Shown: positions 8,267 to 16,921 of the stretch, one piece after another
Position numbering within the stretch: position 1 is the stretch's first letter
How the letters are laid out: every line of letters begins with the position of its first letter
Source: Viridibacillus sp050279675
GTDB lineage: Bacteria; Bacillota; Bacilli; Bacillales_A; Planococcaceae
Reading direction: 5' to 3'
Assembly (NCBI RefSeq): GCF_050279675.1
Contig: NZ_JBNNUK010000007.1
Coordinates: forward strand, 119,643 to 183,642
Length of the DNA: 64,000 nt
Program-made: the position numbers and the translations under genes
The notes under the pieces: generated by a model
Databases searched by the model: none
The model's input: only the letters and a program-made list of their open reading frames with translations
Told to the model about the DNA's origin: nothing

Positions 8267-9766
8267 TTAACCTTCACGGTATGCTGTAGCTAATTCCATG
8301 ATTTTCTCTTGATTCGCTTCCTCTGAATTTAAAATCCCCGTAACTCGACCTTCCGACATAACGACAATACGATGGCTCATTCTCAATACTTCTGGCAATT
8401 CAGATGAAATCATAATAATGGACTTCCCTTTTTCCGCTAGCTCATCTAGTAATTTATAAATCTCACCTTTGGCTCCAACATCGATACCTCTTGTTGGTTC
8501 ATCAAAAATTAAAATATCACAATCACGCAGTAGCCATTTTGCAATTACAACCTTTTGCTGATTCCCCCCAGATAAAAATTTTATCTGTTGATTAATTGAA
8601 GGCGTTTTCACTTTTAAGCGCTCGACATATTCCTCTGATACCTTTGCTATGTTCTGATCATTAACAAACCCAAGTGTTTGATAATCATTTATCGAAGACA
8701 TGACAATATTTGTCTTTACATCCATATCAACAACAAGACCTAAATGTTTCCGATCTTCAGATAAATAGCCAATACCTTGTTTAACAGCGCGACTAGGTGA
8801 TGTTATTTGCACCTTTTTCCCATGTAAAATAATCTCCCCAGTCCTTATCTTATCAACTCCGAAAATAGCATTTGCCACTTCTGTTCTACCAGCACCCATT
8901 AAGCCTGCAAAGCCAAGAATTTCTCCTTTTTTGAGTTCAAAAGAAATATCCTTTAAATTTGTATTGGTACTAACATTCTTTAATTCTAGAACAGTATCTC
9001 TATAACTATCTAAAATAGTTGGTTTTGATTCAATATAAAGTTCTCTTCCTACCATCAATTGAATCACTTTACTCATTTCCGTTTCCTTCGTATTTAACGT
9101 TGCGATATACTCGCCATCTCGCATGATTGTAATCCGATCTGAGATTCGTTTTAACTCATCCATCCTATGGGATATATAAATAATCCCAACACCATTGGCT
9201 TTTAAATTAGCAATGATTTCAAACAGTACATCTATTTCCGCATCTGTTAATGCAGTAGTGGGCTCATCCATAATTAAAATTTTCGAATCGAATGATAGCG
9301 CTTTTGCAATTTCAACCATTTGCTGCTTTGCAACTGTTAAGTCCTTTACTTTTGTTTTCCCATTTAAATCTATGGAGAGTCGTTTAAATAATTCCCTCGT
9401 CTTATTATGTAATTCATGATCCTTTATAAAGAAGTTTAACAACCCTCTTGGTTCTCTACCGATAAAAATATTTTCAGCGATAGATAAATCTTTCATTAAA
9501 TTTAGTTCTTGATGAATGATTGAAATACCTAATTCTTGTGCTTGCTTAGTAGATGTAACATTAATCTTCTGGCCTTCTAGAAAAACTTCACCATCATCTT
9601 TTTCATATATCCCCGTTAGAATCTTCATCAGCGTTGACTTTCCAGCACCATTTTCTCCGACTAAAGCCAATACTTCACCATGATGTAAATCAAGTGATAC
9701 ATTCGAAAGAGCTTTAACTCCTGGAAAGCTCTTTGAAATATTTTGCATATCCAACAGCTTACTCAT
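8267..9766 (-). CDS. rbsA: sugar ABC transporter ATP-binding protein (RbsA family, two ABC domains)
   Basis: Fused double ABC ATPase energising sugar import. Domain 1 has Walker A GENGAGKST at about 37-45 and Walker B ILIMDEPTTAL at about 163-173; domain 2 has a degenerate A-loop, the signature SGGNQQKVVIAK and Walker B DILIFDEPTRGIDVG. 499 residues matches RbsA/MglA. The start follows AGAGGTGAATAA. It has its own sigma-A promoter at 9818-9846 (TTGATT, 17 nt, TATAAT) and a putative operator just downstream, so the transporter can be controlled separately from fucU-deoR. Confidence 0.94.
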   Translation of the reverse strand: MSKLLDMQNISKSFPGVKALSNVSLDLHHGEVLALVGENGAGKSTLMKILTGIYEKDDGEVFLEGQKINVTSTKQAQELGISIIHQELNLMKDLSIAENIFIGREPRGLLNFFIKDHELHNKTRELFKRLSIDLNGKTKVKDLTVAKQQMVEIAKALSFDSKILIMDEPTTALTDAEIDVLFEIIANLKANGVGIIYISHRMDELKRISDRITIMRDGEYIATLNTKETEMSKVIQLMVGRELYIESKPTILDSYRDTVLELKNVSTNTNLKDISFELKKGEILGFAGLMGAGRTEVANAIFGVDKIRTGEIILHGKKVQITSPSRAVKQGIGYLSEDRKHLGLVVDMDVKTNIVMSSINDYQTLGFVNDQNIAKVSEEYVERLKVKTPSINQQIKFLSGGNQQKVVIAKWLLRDCDILIFDEPTRGIDVGAKGEIYKLLDELAEKGKSIIMISSELPEVLRMSHRIVVMSEGRVTGILNSEEANQEKIMELATAYREG

Positions 9767-9803
9767 TTATTCACCTCTTTTATTTGTATTTGTATTTGTT
9801 TTT

Positions 9804-9816
9804 CTTTGTTTATGTT
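9804..9816 (-). promoter_or_regulatory. putative DeoR-type operator before rbsA
   Basis: The 13-mer AACATAAACAAAG (minus strand) lies immediately downstream of the rbsA -10 box. The same 13-mer occurs before fucU at 11087-11099. Position at the expected transcription start and a regulator encoded between the two copies suggest an autoregulated operator; binding is inference. In the fucU copy the last bases overlap the ribosome binding site. Confidence 0.45.
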
Positions 9817-9817
9817 G

Positions 9818-9846
9818 ATTATAAGAGACATTTTATTCTAAATCAA
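9818..9846 (-). promoter_or_regulatory. sigma-A promoter of rbsA
   Basis: On the minus strand, -35 TTGATT (9841-9846), a 17-nt spacer and -10 TATAAT (9818-9823). It lies in the 108-nt gap between deoR and rbsA and points at rbsA. Confidence 0.75.
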
Positions 9847-9874
9847 CAAAAATAATGAATATTCAGAAAACATT

Positions 9875-10636
9875 TTATCCAATTATTATTCTAGTACGTT
9901 CATCTACAATCGATTGCAAATAGTCTACATTTGCTTTTTGATCTACAATTAAGCAATCCAGCACTGATTTATCTTCGATATAAGCAAATGATTTTTGATT
10001 AATCTTTGAAAAATCGAGTAATAAAATGACTTGCTCGGACATTTTAATCATCTCTCGTTTGACGTTAGCCTGTTGCTCATTCGAATCACTGATGCCCCAG
10101 TCCTTATGGAAACCTTTGCATGAAAAAAACACTTTATCTACATAGAAATGTTCAATTGAACGGATAGCTGTTGGTCCAACTAATGATAAGGATGTTTTCG
10201 ATAAAGTACCACCTGTCATGATGACTTGAATTTTGGATCTATTTGCTAATTCACTTGCAACTAATAAAGAGTTTGTAAGTACCGTAAGTTCCATATTTGG
10301 AAGCAACTTCGCTAAATATAGAGCTGTTGTACTTGCATCCAAAAAAATAATATCCTGTTCATCAATAAGAGACACTGCTACTTTGGCAACATCCATTTTC
10401 TCATTTCTATTCAATACTTGACGATCATTAAATGGAATTTCATCATCATCTGAATCATCCATGGCTACAGCACCACCATGAGTCCGCTGAAGTTTATTTT
10501 TTGCTTCAAGCTTCTCTAAATCTCGGCGAATTGTTTCCTCTGTTACAGCAAATAGCTTACTCAATTCATTTACTCTTACGTTTTTCTTATCATTAATAAT
10601 TTGAACAATTTTTTTATGTCTTTCAGGCACTAACAT
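9875..10636 (-). CDS. DeoR family transcriptional regulator
   Basis: Sugar-responsive repressor: an N-terminal DeoR helix-turn-helix (PERHKKIVQIIND, then VTEETIRRDLEKL) followed by a C-terminal sensor domain of the ribose-5-phosphate-isomerase-like fold, which normally binds a phosphorylated sugar. I start it at the ATG at 10634-10636 (MLVPERHK), 8 nt after GGAG; an upstream in-frame GTG at 10645 lies inside the ribosome binding site and is unlikely. 253 residues is normal for DeoR. It is 11 nt downstream of fucU and probably controls the fucU and rbsA promoters, which share a motif. Confidence 0.92.
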   Translation of the reverse strand: MLVPERHKKIVQIINDKKNVRVNELSKLFAVTEETIRRDLEKLEAKNKLQRTHGGAVAMDDSDDDEIPFNDRQVLNRNEKMDVAKVAVSLIDEQDIIFLDASTTALYLAKLLPNMELTVLTNSLLVASELANRSKIQVIMTGGTLSKTSLSLVGPTAIRSIEHFYVDKVFFSCKGFHKDWGISDSNEQQANVKREMIKMSEQVILLLDFSKINQKSFAYIEDKSVLDCLIVDQKANVDYLQSIVDERTRIIIG

Positions 10637-10647
10637 ATTCAACACTC

Positions 10648-11076
10648 CTATCCTTCAACAATGACACCTTTTTTTAATATGATATTGGCATATAATGCTT
10701 TTTCACTTGTAGTCACAATTGCATACGCTGTTTTTGCACGTTCATAAAATGATTCCCTTGATAAATATTCTGCTTTAAAGACATTCTCACTTTTTGTTAC
10801 AAGTTCTTCGTATTCCTTCCAAATTTCTGGACGTTCAACTTCTTCACCATGCATCATCAAACAAATCGGATTTTCAACATATGTGTCCAATGGCATTAAG
10901 AACAATATCCCTTCCAATATGGATGCTATGTCATTACCATCTAATCGCACAATTTTTTCATTATGCGAGGCTGCGGGAAAATTTCCATCCGCTATGACAA
11001 TCTCATCACTATGCCCCATTTCCATCAGAACTTTTAAAAGTTCGGGTGAAATGCAGGACTTTATATGTTTTAACAT
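10648..11076 (-). CDS. fucU: L-fucose mutarotase (RbsD/FucU family)
   Basis: Interconverts sugar anomers so that the imported form can feed the isomerase. The protein has 142 residues, the size of FucU, and the motifs ISPELLKVLMEMGHSDEIVI with catalytic-type H22 and D30, GNFPA at 31-35, and a C-terminal YANIILKKGV segment. The RbsD branch is shorter and differs in this tail, so FucU is preferred. The ATG follows AAAGGAGAAACCAC. It is the first gene of the locus, downstream of an extended -10 promoter at 11120-11147. Confidence 0.93.
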   Translation of the reverse strand: MLKHIKSCISPELLKVLMEMGHSDEIVIADGNFPAASHNEKIVRLDGNDIASILEGILFLMPLDTYVENPICLMMHGEEVERPEIWKEYEELVTKSENVFKAEYLSRESFYERAKTAYAIVTTSEKALYANIILKKGVIVEG

Positions 11077-11086
11077 GTGGTTTCTC

Positions 11087-11099
11087 CTTTGTTTATGTT
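11087..11099 (-). promoter_or_regulatory. putative DeoR-type operator before fucU
   Basis: Second copy of the 13-mer found before rbsA. It is followed upstream by an A/C-rich tract with further AAAACA repeats, downstream of the fucU -10 box. Confidence 0.4.
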
Positions 11100-11119
11100 T
11101 TATTTTTTTGTTTTATTTG

Positions 11120-11147
11120 ATAATACCAAATATTTTAAACAATTCAA
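11120..11147 (-). promoter_or_regulatory. sigma-A promoter of fucU-deoR
   Basis: Minus strand: TTGAAT (11142-11147), a 16-nt spacer, and TATTAT (11120-11125) preceded by TGG, an extended -10. The predicted transcript begins about 35 nt before the fucU start codon. Confidence 0.6.
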
Positions 11148-11174
11148 ACAAAAAATACAAAAATATGAAATTAA

Positions 11175-11216
11175 CAAAAAAGAGTCTTAAATGAAGTTAC
11201 AACTCATTCAAGACCC
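11175..11216 (-). terminator. intrinsic terminator upstream of the fuc locus
   Basis: Minus strand: GGGTCTTGAATGA and TCATTTAAGACTC pair (13 positions with one bulge and a G-U pair) around a 9-nt loop, followed by TTTTTT. It stands between rpsU and fucU but is preceded by its own 200-nt stretch with no ORF (11217-11422), so it may end an unannotated small RNA or simply insulate the fuc locus. The stretch also holds an 8-bp inverted repeat, TGCTAGTT/AACTAGCA. Confidence 0.65.
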
Positions 11217-11422
11217 TTTAATATATTTACTTAATGTTATTTACTTGTTGTTATTATAATAATTTGAATCTCAATGCTAGTTATCTATTGTGGCATGTAT
11301 ATCTCATTTAGATAGTTTAATAGCGGACCTCACTAAACTAGCAATCAAAGTGTACAGCCATTTTCACGATTATGTCTTCACTTTACTAACTACATAGCAG
11401 GATTAAACTCAAAAAAATGCAC

Positions 11423-11460
11423 AAAAAATAAACCGAGAAATCACAATGATTTCTCGGTTT
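11423..11460 (-). terminator. rpsU terminator
   Basis: A perfect 14-bp stem (AAACCGAGAAATCA and its complement, loop of 3) at 11430-11460, followed on the minus strand by ATTTTTTG. It lies 70 nt after the rpsU stop. Confidence 0.92.
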
Positions 11461-11530
11461 AGGTCATTTGCAATTTAAATCAATCATGATGTTGCGTGTT
11501 TTGAACGTAGGGATTGTCTAGGAAATTAAA

Positions 11531-11704
11531 TTACCACTTACGTTTACGTGCAGCTTCTGATTTCTTTTTGCGTTTTACGCTAGGTTTTTCATAGAATTCG
11601 CGTTTTCTAACCTCTTGAATTGTACCACTTTTAGAAACAGTACGTTTGAAGCGGCGAAGAGCATCTTCAAGCGATTCGTTTTTTCTAACGACAGTTTTTG
11701 ACAT
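11531..11704 (-). CDS. rpsU: 30S ribosomal protein S21
   Basis: Small basic protein of the 30S platform near the 16S rRNA 3' end. 57 residues beginning MSKTVVRKNESLEDAL and ending KSEAARKRKW, typical of Firmicute S21. The open frame extends eight codons upstream, but the GGAGGG ribosome binding site lies in that extension, so the ATG at 11702-11704 is the start. It has its own terminator and is separated from deoC by 121 nt. Confidence 0.97.
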   Translation of the reverse strand: MSKTVVRKNESLEDALRRFKRTVSKSGTIQEVRKREFYEKPSVKRKKKSEAARKRKW

Positions 11705-11825
11705 CTCTCTTTCCCTCCCTCCGAACACACATCAAATACGAACATTAGCATAAGCAAATATGTTAATGCTGTGTACTAAAAAATTATACCTTATTGATAC
11801 AAATTGGTCAATACTCATGCTCGAA

Positions 11826-12494
11826 TTAATATTCAGAATCTGATTTTAATCCGTTCATAATTTTTACACCAGAACTTGCACCGATTCTAGTAGCCCCAGC
11901 TTCAACCATAGCTTCTAGATCTTCCAGACTGCGAACACCACCCGAAGCCTTTACACCCATTTCTGGTCCAACAGTTTTGCGCATTAATGTTATATCAGCT
12001 GCAGTTGCTCCACCAGTTGAAAATCCAGTAGAAGTTTTCACAAAATCAGCACCTGCTTCTTTAGATAGTTGGCAAGCAACTATTTTTTCTTCGTCTGTTA
12101 GCAAGCAAGCTTCGATAATAACTTTTACTAAAGTACCATTCGCTGCATCAACAACAGCTTGAATATCAGATTTAACAACATCAAGTTGACCTGATTTAAG
12201 AGCACCTACATTAATCACCATGTCGATCTCACTAGCACCATTTGCAATAGCATCTTTAGTTTCAAATGCTTTTGTAGCGCTAGTTTGAGCTCCTAATGGA
12301 AAGCCGATAACGGTACAAACAACTGATTTAGCGCCTTCTAGATGTTTTGCTGCATCTGCTACCCATGTTGGATTAACACAAACCGAAGCAAAGTCATATT
12401 TTTTAGCTTCTTGACAAAGTGTTGCAATTTGATCTTTTGTCGCTTCAGGTTTTAATAATGTATGGTCAATTAATAACGCATAGTCTTTAGTCAT
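11826..12494 (-). CDS. deoC: deoxyribose-phosphate aldolase
   Basis: Class I aldolase that cleaves 2-deoxy-D-ribose-5-phosphate to glyceraldehyde-3-phosphate and acetaldehyde in deoxynucleoside catabolism. Catalytic residues are visible: D91 (EIDMVINVG), Schiff-base K153 (DFVKTSTGFSTGG) and K182 (GVKASGGVR). 222 residues is normal. The ATG follows AAGGAG with 9 nt spacing. It stands alone rather than with pdp/nupC as in B. subtilis, between rpsU and an SDR gene. Confidence 0.97.
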   Translation of the reverse strand: MTKDYALLIDHTLLKPEATKDQIATLCQEAKKYDFASVCVNPTWVADAAKHLEGAKSVVCTVIGFPLGAQTSATKAFETKDAIANGASEIDMVINVGALKSGQLDVVKSDIQAVVDAANGTLVKVIIEACLLTDEEKIVACQLSKEAGADFVKTSTGFSTGGATAADITLMRKTVGPEMGVKASGGVRSLEDLEAMVEAGATRIGASSGVKIMNGLKSDSEY

Positions 12495-12616
12495 GAATGA
12501 AAACTCCTTTTATTTAATAGATGTACGTACCTCTTCATTTTACCACGGTTTATTGTTTTCTTTCCACTGTTATGTGATACATAAGCCAACTGCTATAAAT
12601 CAATTTATTTTGTTAC

Positions 12617-12656
12617 AAAAAAGTCATGCCATCACAATAAATGGCATGACTTTTTT
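12617..12656. terminator. bidirectional terminator between deoC and the SDR gene
   Basis: AAAAAAGTCATGCCAT and ATGGCATGACTTTTTT form a perfect 16-bp inverted repeat with an 8-nt loop. On the minus strand it would end the SDR transcript before deoC. Confidence 0.9.
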
Positions 12657-12766
12657 AATTATTATTTATATATTATCTCCACAAATACAGTTTTATACTA
12701 TATCGTTTAAAATTTAGTATAAGTTAAGAAAGCAACTTACTTATTTTAACATCCCCTATGTTAAAA

Positions 12767-13570
12767 TTATTTTTGTGAAGCTGCCCAAGCGTTTTGATCT
12801 TCGATTGTTGGGTTTGCAATATAATGCCCACCTTCAATTTGAAGTGTTTGACCAGTCATAAATTTAGATTCCTCAGAAGCTAAGTATACTACCGCATAAC
12901 CGATATCGTCTGCTTCGCCGTGATATGGTAGTGCATGATATTTTGTATAGATATCTAATAAATCATCTGGCATATTATTCTTTGCGGCTGGAGTTAAAAT
13001 AAGACCTGGTGCAATTGCGTTACAACGAATTTTATCTTTACCATACTGCGTTGCAATATATTTAGTCATGTTAACAACGCCCGCTTTAGTAGCGCCATAA
13101 GCTGTACGGATTTGGTCACTAGCAAATGCAGCCATTGAAGCTGTGTTAATAATAGAACCTCCACCTGCTTTTTGCATATGAGGAATAGCATAACGGCTAC
13201 CAAGTAATACTGATTTTAAGTTCACGTTTACTAATCGATCCCATTCATCAAGGTCAATATTAACAACATCTAAATCTTTATGAATATTTGTTAAACCAAC
13301 ATTATTAAATAGTACTGTAATTGTACCGTATTGCTCAACAGTGAAATCTACTGCTTCTTCTACTGATTTTGCATTACCTGCATCAAGGAAAACTGCTGAA
13401 GCTTCATATCCTTCTTTTACTAAAGCAGCAGCGTGCTCTTTTGCACCTTCTATATTAAAGTCAGCAATAACTACTTTTGCGCCTTCTTTAGCCATTAATG
13501 TTGCTGCTGATAAACCAATTCCTGATGCTCCACCTGTGATAAGAGCTACTTTACCTTCTACACGTTTCAT
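12767..13570 (-). CDS. short-chain dehydrogenase/reductase (SDR family)
   Basis: Classical SDR of 267 residues with a Rossmann NAD(P) motif TGGASGIG at 12-19, NNVG at 87-90 and the catalytic S143, Y156, K160 (YGATK). The acidic residue after the second strand (VVIADFN, D36) favours NAD(H). The C-terminal tail after IEGGHYIANP is a little longer than the minimal family. Substrate unknown; the sequence resembles glucose-1-dehydrogenase or cyclopentanol-type SDRs only in a general way. The ATG follows AGGAGG. It is monocistronic, with terminators on both sides. Confidence 0.88.
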   Translation of the reverse strand: MKRVEGKVALITGGASGIGLSAATLMAKEGAKVVIADFNIEGAKEHAAALVKEGYEASAVFLDAGNAKSVEEAVDFTVEQYGTITVLFNNVGLTNIHKDLDVVNIDLDEWDRLVNVNLKSVLLGSRYAIPHMQKAGGGSIINTASMAAFASDQIRTAYGATKAGVVNMTKYIATQYGKDKIRCNAIAPGLILTPAAKNNMPDDLLDIYTKYHALPYHGEADDIGYAVVYLASEESKFMTGQTLQIEGGHYIANPTIEDQNAWAASQK

Positions 13571-13790
13571 GAAAAATTCCTCCTGTAATAAACGAAAATT
13601 TAAGTATGTACTAACAAAAGCCTATCATACTCTTAATTTATCGTTATATTATAACCTAACATTATGTATTTTAACACTATAATATTAATAGTTAAAACAA
13701 TATCCGTTTATTATTTTTTTCACTAGTAAAACTTTACAACTTTTGAAAGTTTAATAACCGATAGACTCATATTTAGTTACTTTTCTCAAA

Positions 13791-13833
13791 AATAAAACCC
13801 CGAAAACGAAATTACATTCCGTTTTCGAGGTTT
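13791..13833 (-). terminator. terminator of the dnaK operon (after mtaB)
   Basis: Minus strand: AAACCTCGAAAACG pairs with CGTTTTCGGGGTTT (14 positions, one G-U) and is followed by TATTTTTG. It lies 25 nt past the mtaB stop. Confidence 0.88.
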
Positions 13834-13858
13834 ATCAATTTGTAGTCATTTATATAAT

Positions 13859-15196
13859 CTAGTTTGCTTGTACTTCTTCTAATACACGCACAAATTGACC
13901 TTCAGAGGACGGGTAACCAGCTTTTGTAACTTTCACTTTTACTAGTTTGCCGATCATATCTTCATTGCCCTCAAAGATAACTTTTAAATAGTTGTCTGAA
14001 TAACCAGCGTAAAGACCTGCATCTTTTCCTTCTTTAATGCGTTCTTCAGGAATGATTTCTAATACTTCATTTTCAAATCGAGAAGCATATTCTTTAGCTA
14101 GTTGATCGTTTAGCGTTAATAAGCGGTGTACACGTTCATTTTTCACTTCTTCGTCTACCTGATCTTCCATGCGGGCTGCTGGTGTTCCAGTACGTTTAGA
14201 GTATGGGAAAACATGCAGTTCAGCGAATTTGTGATTATTGATGAAGTTATATGTTTCCATAAATTCTTCTTCCGACTCACCAGGAAAACCGACTATTACG
14301 TCTGAAGTAACTGCTAGATGTGGTAATACTTCACGCAAACGGTCTAAACGCTCACCGAAGAATTCCATCGTATATTTGCGTCGCATTCGTTTAAGAACAG
14401 TGTCAGAGCCCGATTGGATTGGAATATGTAAATGATTTACGACGATATTAGAATCACTTAAAACTTCTATCACTTCATCGGTTAATTGACTTGCTTCAAT
14501 CGAACTAATACGTAAACGTTTTAAGCCTTTTACATTCTCTTCTAAGTCACGTAATAGTTGCGCTAGATTATAATCTTTTAAATCTTGTCCGTAACCACCT
14601 GTGTGGATACCTGTTAAAACAATTTCTAAATAACCAGCATCTACAAGTTGTTGTGCTTGATGCACTACTTCTTGTGGATCACGAGAACGCATTAGACCAC
14701 GTGCCCATGGGATTATACAGAAAGTACAGAAGTTATTACATCCCTCTTGGATTTTCAATGAAGCACGAGTGCGGTCAGTGAAATAAGGAACGTCTAGCTC
14801 TTCATATACTCGGTTTTTCATAATGTTACGTACAGCATTGATAGGCTGTCGTTCATTTTTGTATTGTTCAATATAGCCAATCATTTTCGTACGGTCTTGC
14901 GTCCCAACTACAATATCTACACCGGGAATTGCCATAATTTCTGCTGGAGAAGTTTGAGCATAACATCCTGTTACGCAAATAACGGCATCAGGGTTTTGTC
15001 TTATTGCACGACGAATAACTTGGCGACTTTTCTTATCTCCTGTATTCGTAACTGTACAAGTATTAATTACATAGACATCAGCCTGATGGTCAAATTCTTT
15101 GCGTTCATAACCTTCATCTTTAAACAGTTGCCAAATTGCCTCTGTTTCATAGTGATTCACTTTACATCCTAATGTATGAAAAGCCACTGAAGACAA
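13859..15196 (-). CDS. mtaB: tRNA t6A37 methylthiotransferase MtaB
   Basis: Radical-SAM methylthiotransferase that converts t6A37 to ms2t6A37 in ANN-decoding tRNAs. It has an N-terminal UPF0004 domain with C11, C47 and C78, a radical SAM cluster motif CNNFCTFC (C153, C157, C160), and a C-terminal TRAM domain. 445 residues. A TTG at 15194-15196 with GAGGTG seven nt upstream is the best start; a GTG three codons later is less well placed. It is the last gene of the hrcA-dnaK operon, 15 nt after rsmE. Confidence 0.94.
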   Translation of the reverse strand: MSSVAFHTLGCKVNHYETEAIWQLFKDEGYERKEFDHQADVYVINTCTVTNTGDKKSRQVIRRAIRQNPDAVICVTGCYAQTSPAEIMAIPGVDIVVGTQDRTKMIGYIEQYKNERQPINAVRNIMKNRVYEELDVPYFTDRTRASLKIQEGCNNFCTFCIIPWARGLMRSRDPQEVVHQAQQLVDAGYLEIVLTGIHTGGYGQDLKDYNLAQLLRDLEENVKGLKRLRISSIEASQLTDEVIEVLSDSNIVVNHLHIPIQSGSDTVLKRMRRKYTMEFFGERLDRLREVLPHLAVTSDVIVGFPGESEEEFMETYNFINNHKFAELHVFPYSKRTGTPAARMEDQVDEEVKNERVHRLLTLNDQLAKEYASRFENEVLEIIPEERIKEGKDAGLYAGYSDNYLKVIFEGNEDMIGKLVKVKVTKAGYPSSEGQFVRVLEEVQAN

Positions 15197-15211
15197 GGCT
15201 CGTCACCTCTT

Positions 15212-15949
15212 TCATTCAAATTCATAAGAAATTGCGGAAAGAACATACAATGGTGCCGTTTCCGCACGTAAAATTCTTGGTCCTAGTGAAATACATTGAC
15301 ATCCTAATCCTTGTAAAGCGGTAGCCTCTTTTCGAGAAATACCGCCTTCAGGACCAAATATGACAAGGATTGACTTATAATCATACACTTTTTTTAATTG
15401 ATCAGCAAACCGAGTTCGTTCTAGTTTCTTTGCATCCTCTTCATCTGCTAAAAAGACAGCATCAAATTCCGGTACTTTTTTTAGTAATTGTGAGAAGTTC
15501 ACTGGCTCTTCAATTGTCGGGATAAGCGTACGATGCGATTGCTCCGCTGCTTCCTTCGCAATTTTCTGTAAGCGCTCTTGCTTCTTTTTACCTTTTTTCC
15601 CGTCCCATTTGACGATTGATCGTTCCGCTTCAAAAGGAAGTAATGCATACATACCTAACTCAGTTGACTTTTGAACAATTAAATCAAGCTTATCACCCTT
15701 TGGCAAGCCACAAGCGATCGTCACATTAATAGGTAGCTCAGGTGAAGGCATTACATTGTCGGTTTTTTCTACATGAACGCCATCTTCATTAAAGTCCAAA
15801 ATACGACTGATTGTCGCTTCACCATTATGAACTACAATAATTTCATCGCCTACACGCATGCGCATTACTTTTGTTATATGATGCGCATCTTCACCACTAA
15901 TTATGGCCAGTTGATTGTCAAAGGATTCATTTATAAAATATCGTTGCAT
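15212..15949 (-). CDS. rsmE: 16S rRNA m3U1498 methyltransferase
   Basis: SPOUT-family enzyme that methylates N3 of U1498 in the 30S subunit using SAM. The N-terminal PUA-like RNA-binding part (GEDAHHITKVMRMRVGD) is followed by the knotted domain with EQSHR (136-140), FGPEGGIS (198-205) and LGPRILRAETAP (222-233). 245 residues. The ATG follows GGAGTG. It is 12 nt downstream of prmA. Confidence 0.96.
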   Translation of the reverse strand: MQRYFINESFDNQLAIISGEDAHHITKVMRMRVGDEIIVVHNGEATISRILDFNEDGVHVEKTDNVMPSPELPINVTIACGLPKGDKLDLIVQKSTELGMYALLPFEAERSIVKWDGKKGKKKQERLQKIAKEAAEQSHRTLIPTIEEPVNFSQLLKKVPEFDAVFLADEEDAKKLERTRFADQLKKVYDYKSILVIFGPEGGISRKEATALQGLGCQCISLGPRILRAETAPLYVLSAISYEFE

Positions 15950-15961
15950 AGTAACACTCCA

Positions 15962-16906
15962 TCAATTTGCTGATTTTCGTGAAATAATTGCTACCCAATC
16001 TTCCATCATCATTACTTCTTCAATAATAAAGCCTGCTTTGACAAGAGATGCTTTGACATCGTCCTTCTTAGGTTCAATTATTCCTGAAGTAATAAATAGG
16101 CCGCCTGGTTTTACAATTGTATAGGCATCATCTGTGAAAGTCATAATTACTTCAGCTAAGATATTCGCAACTACCACGTCAGCAGGTTCTTTTACAGTAT
16201 CTAAAAGATTTCCTTGCATAACATCAATAGAGTCTTCAACCTTATTTAGCTGAACATTTTCAATTGCAGAGCGTACCGCTACTTCATCTAAATCAAGTGC
16301 ATGAACATGCTTTGCTCCAAGTAATGCTGCTCCGATGGCTAAAACACCAGATCCAGTACCAACATCTACTACTGAATCCGTATCTTTTATTGTTTTTTCT
16401 AATGCTTGTAAACATAATACAGTTGTAGGATGAGTTCCAGTACCGAAAGCCATACCAGGATCAAGTTCAATGATTAGCTCATCACTATTTACAGGTTCAT
16501 AATCTTCCCAAGTTGGTACAATTGTGAAACGGTTTGAAATTTTTACCGGATGATAATACTTTTTCCATGCAGTTGCCCAATCTTCCTCATTCACTTCATT
16601 GATTGTCACTTCGTTGTGACCAATATTAATGTCATAGTTTACCAGATTATTGATGGCAACTTTAATTTCTTCAACAGTTTCACCTAAAAAGCTTGTTTCA
16701 GCTAAATAAGCTTTTATAATGACACCATCCTTAGGAAAATCTTTTGGATTTAAAGCATAAATCTCACCAAATTGATCTGCACGTTCTTTACCATAATCCT
16801 CTGAATCCTCTATCACGACACCACTTGCTCCAGCTTCGTGTAGAATATTCGAAATTGCTTCAACCGCTTCACTCGTTGTATGGATGGATAGCTCCGACCA
16901 TTTCAC
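15962..16906 (-). CDS. prmA: ribosomal protein L11 methyltransferase
   Basis: SAM-dependent enzyme that trimethylates lysines and the N-terminus of ribosomal protein L11. The N-terminal substrate domain begins MKWSELSIHTTSEAVEAI; the catalytic domain has DPGMAFGTGTHPTT at 149-162 and DVGTGSGVLAIG at 181-192. 314 residues. The start is GTG (16904-16906), 10 nt after GGGAG. It follows dnaJ by 15 nt, as in other Bacillales. Confidence 0.97.
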   Translation of the reverse strand: MKWSELSIHTTSEAVEAISNILHEAGASGVVIEDSEDYGKERADQFGEIYALNPKDFPKDGVIIKAYLAETSFLGETVEEIKVAINNLVNYDINIGHNEVTINEVNEEDWATAWKKYYHPVKISNRFTIVPTWEDYEPVNSDELIIELDPGMAFGTGTHPTTVLCLQALEKTIKDTDSVVDVGTGSGVLAIGAALLGAKHVHALDLDEVAVRSAIENVQLNKVEDSIDVMQGNLLDTVKEPADVVVANILAEVIMTFTDDAYTIVKPGGLFITSGIIEPKKDDVKASLVKAGFIIEEVMMMEDWVAIISRKSAN

Positions 16907-16921
16907 TTGTAGCCAACTCCC

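Noticed and set aside
7927..8289. Thr-rich plus-strand ORF of 120 codons
   Set aside because: Antisense to the rbsC coding region; a real permease gene occupies the minus strand.
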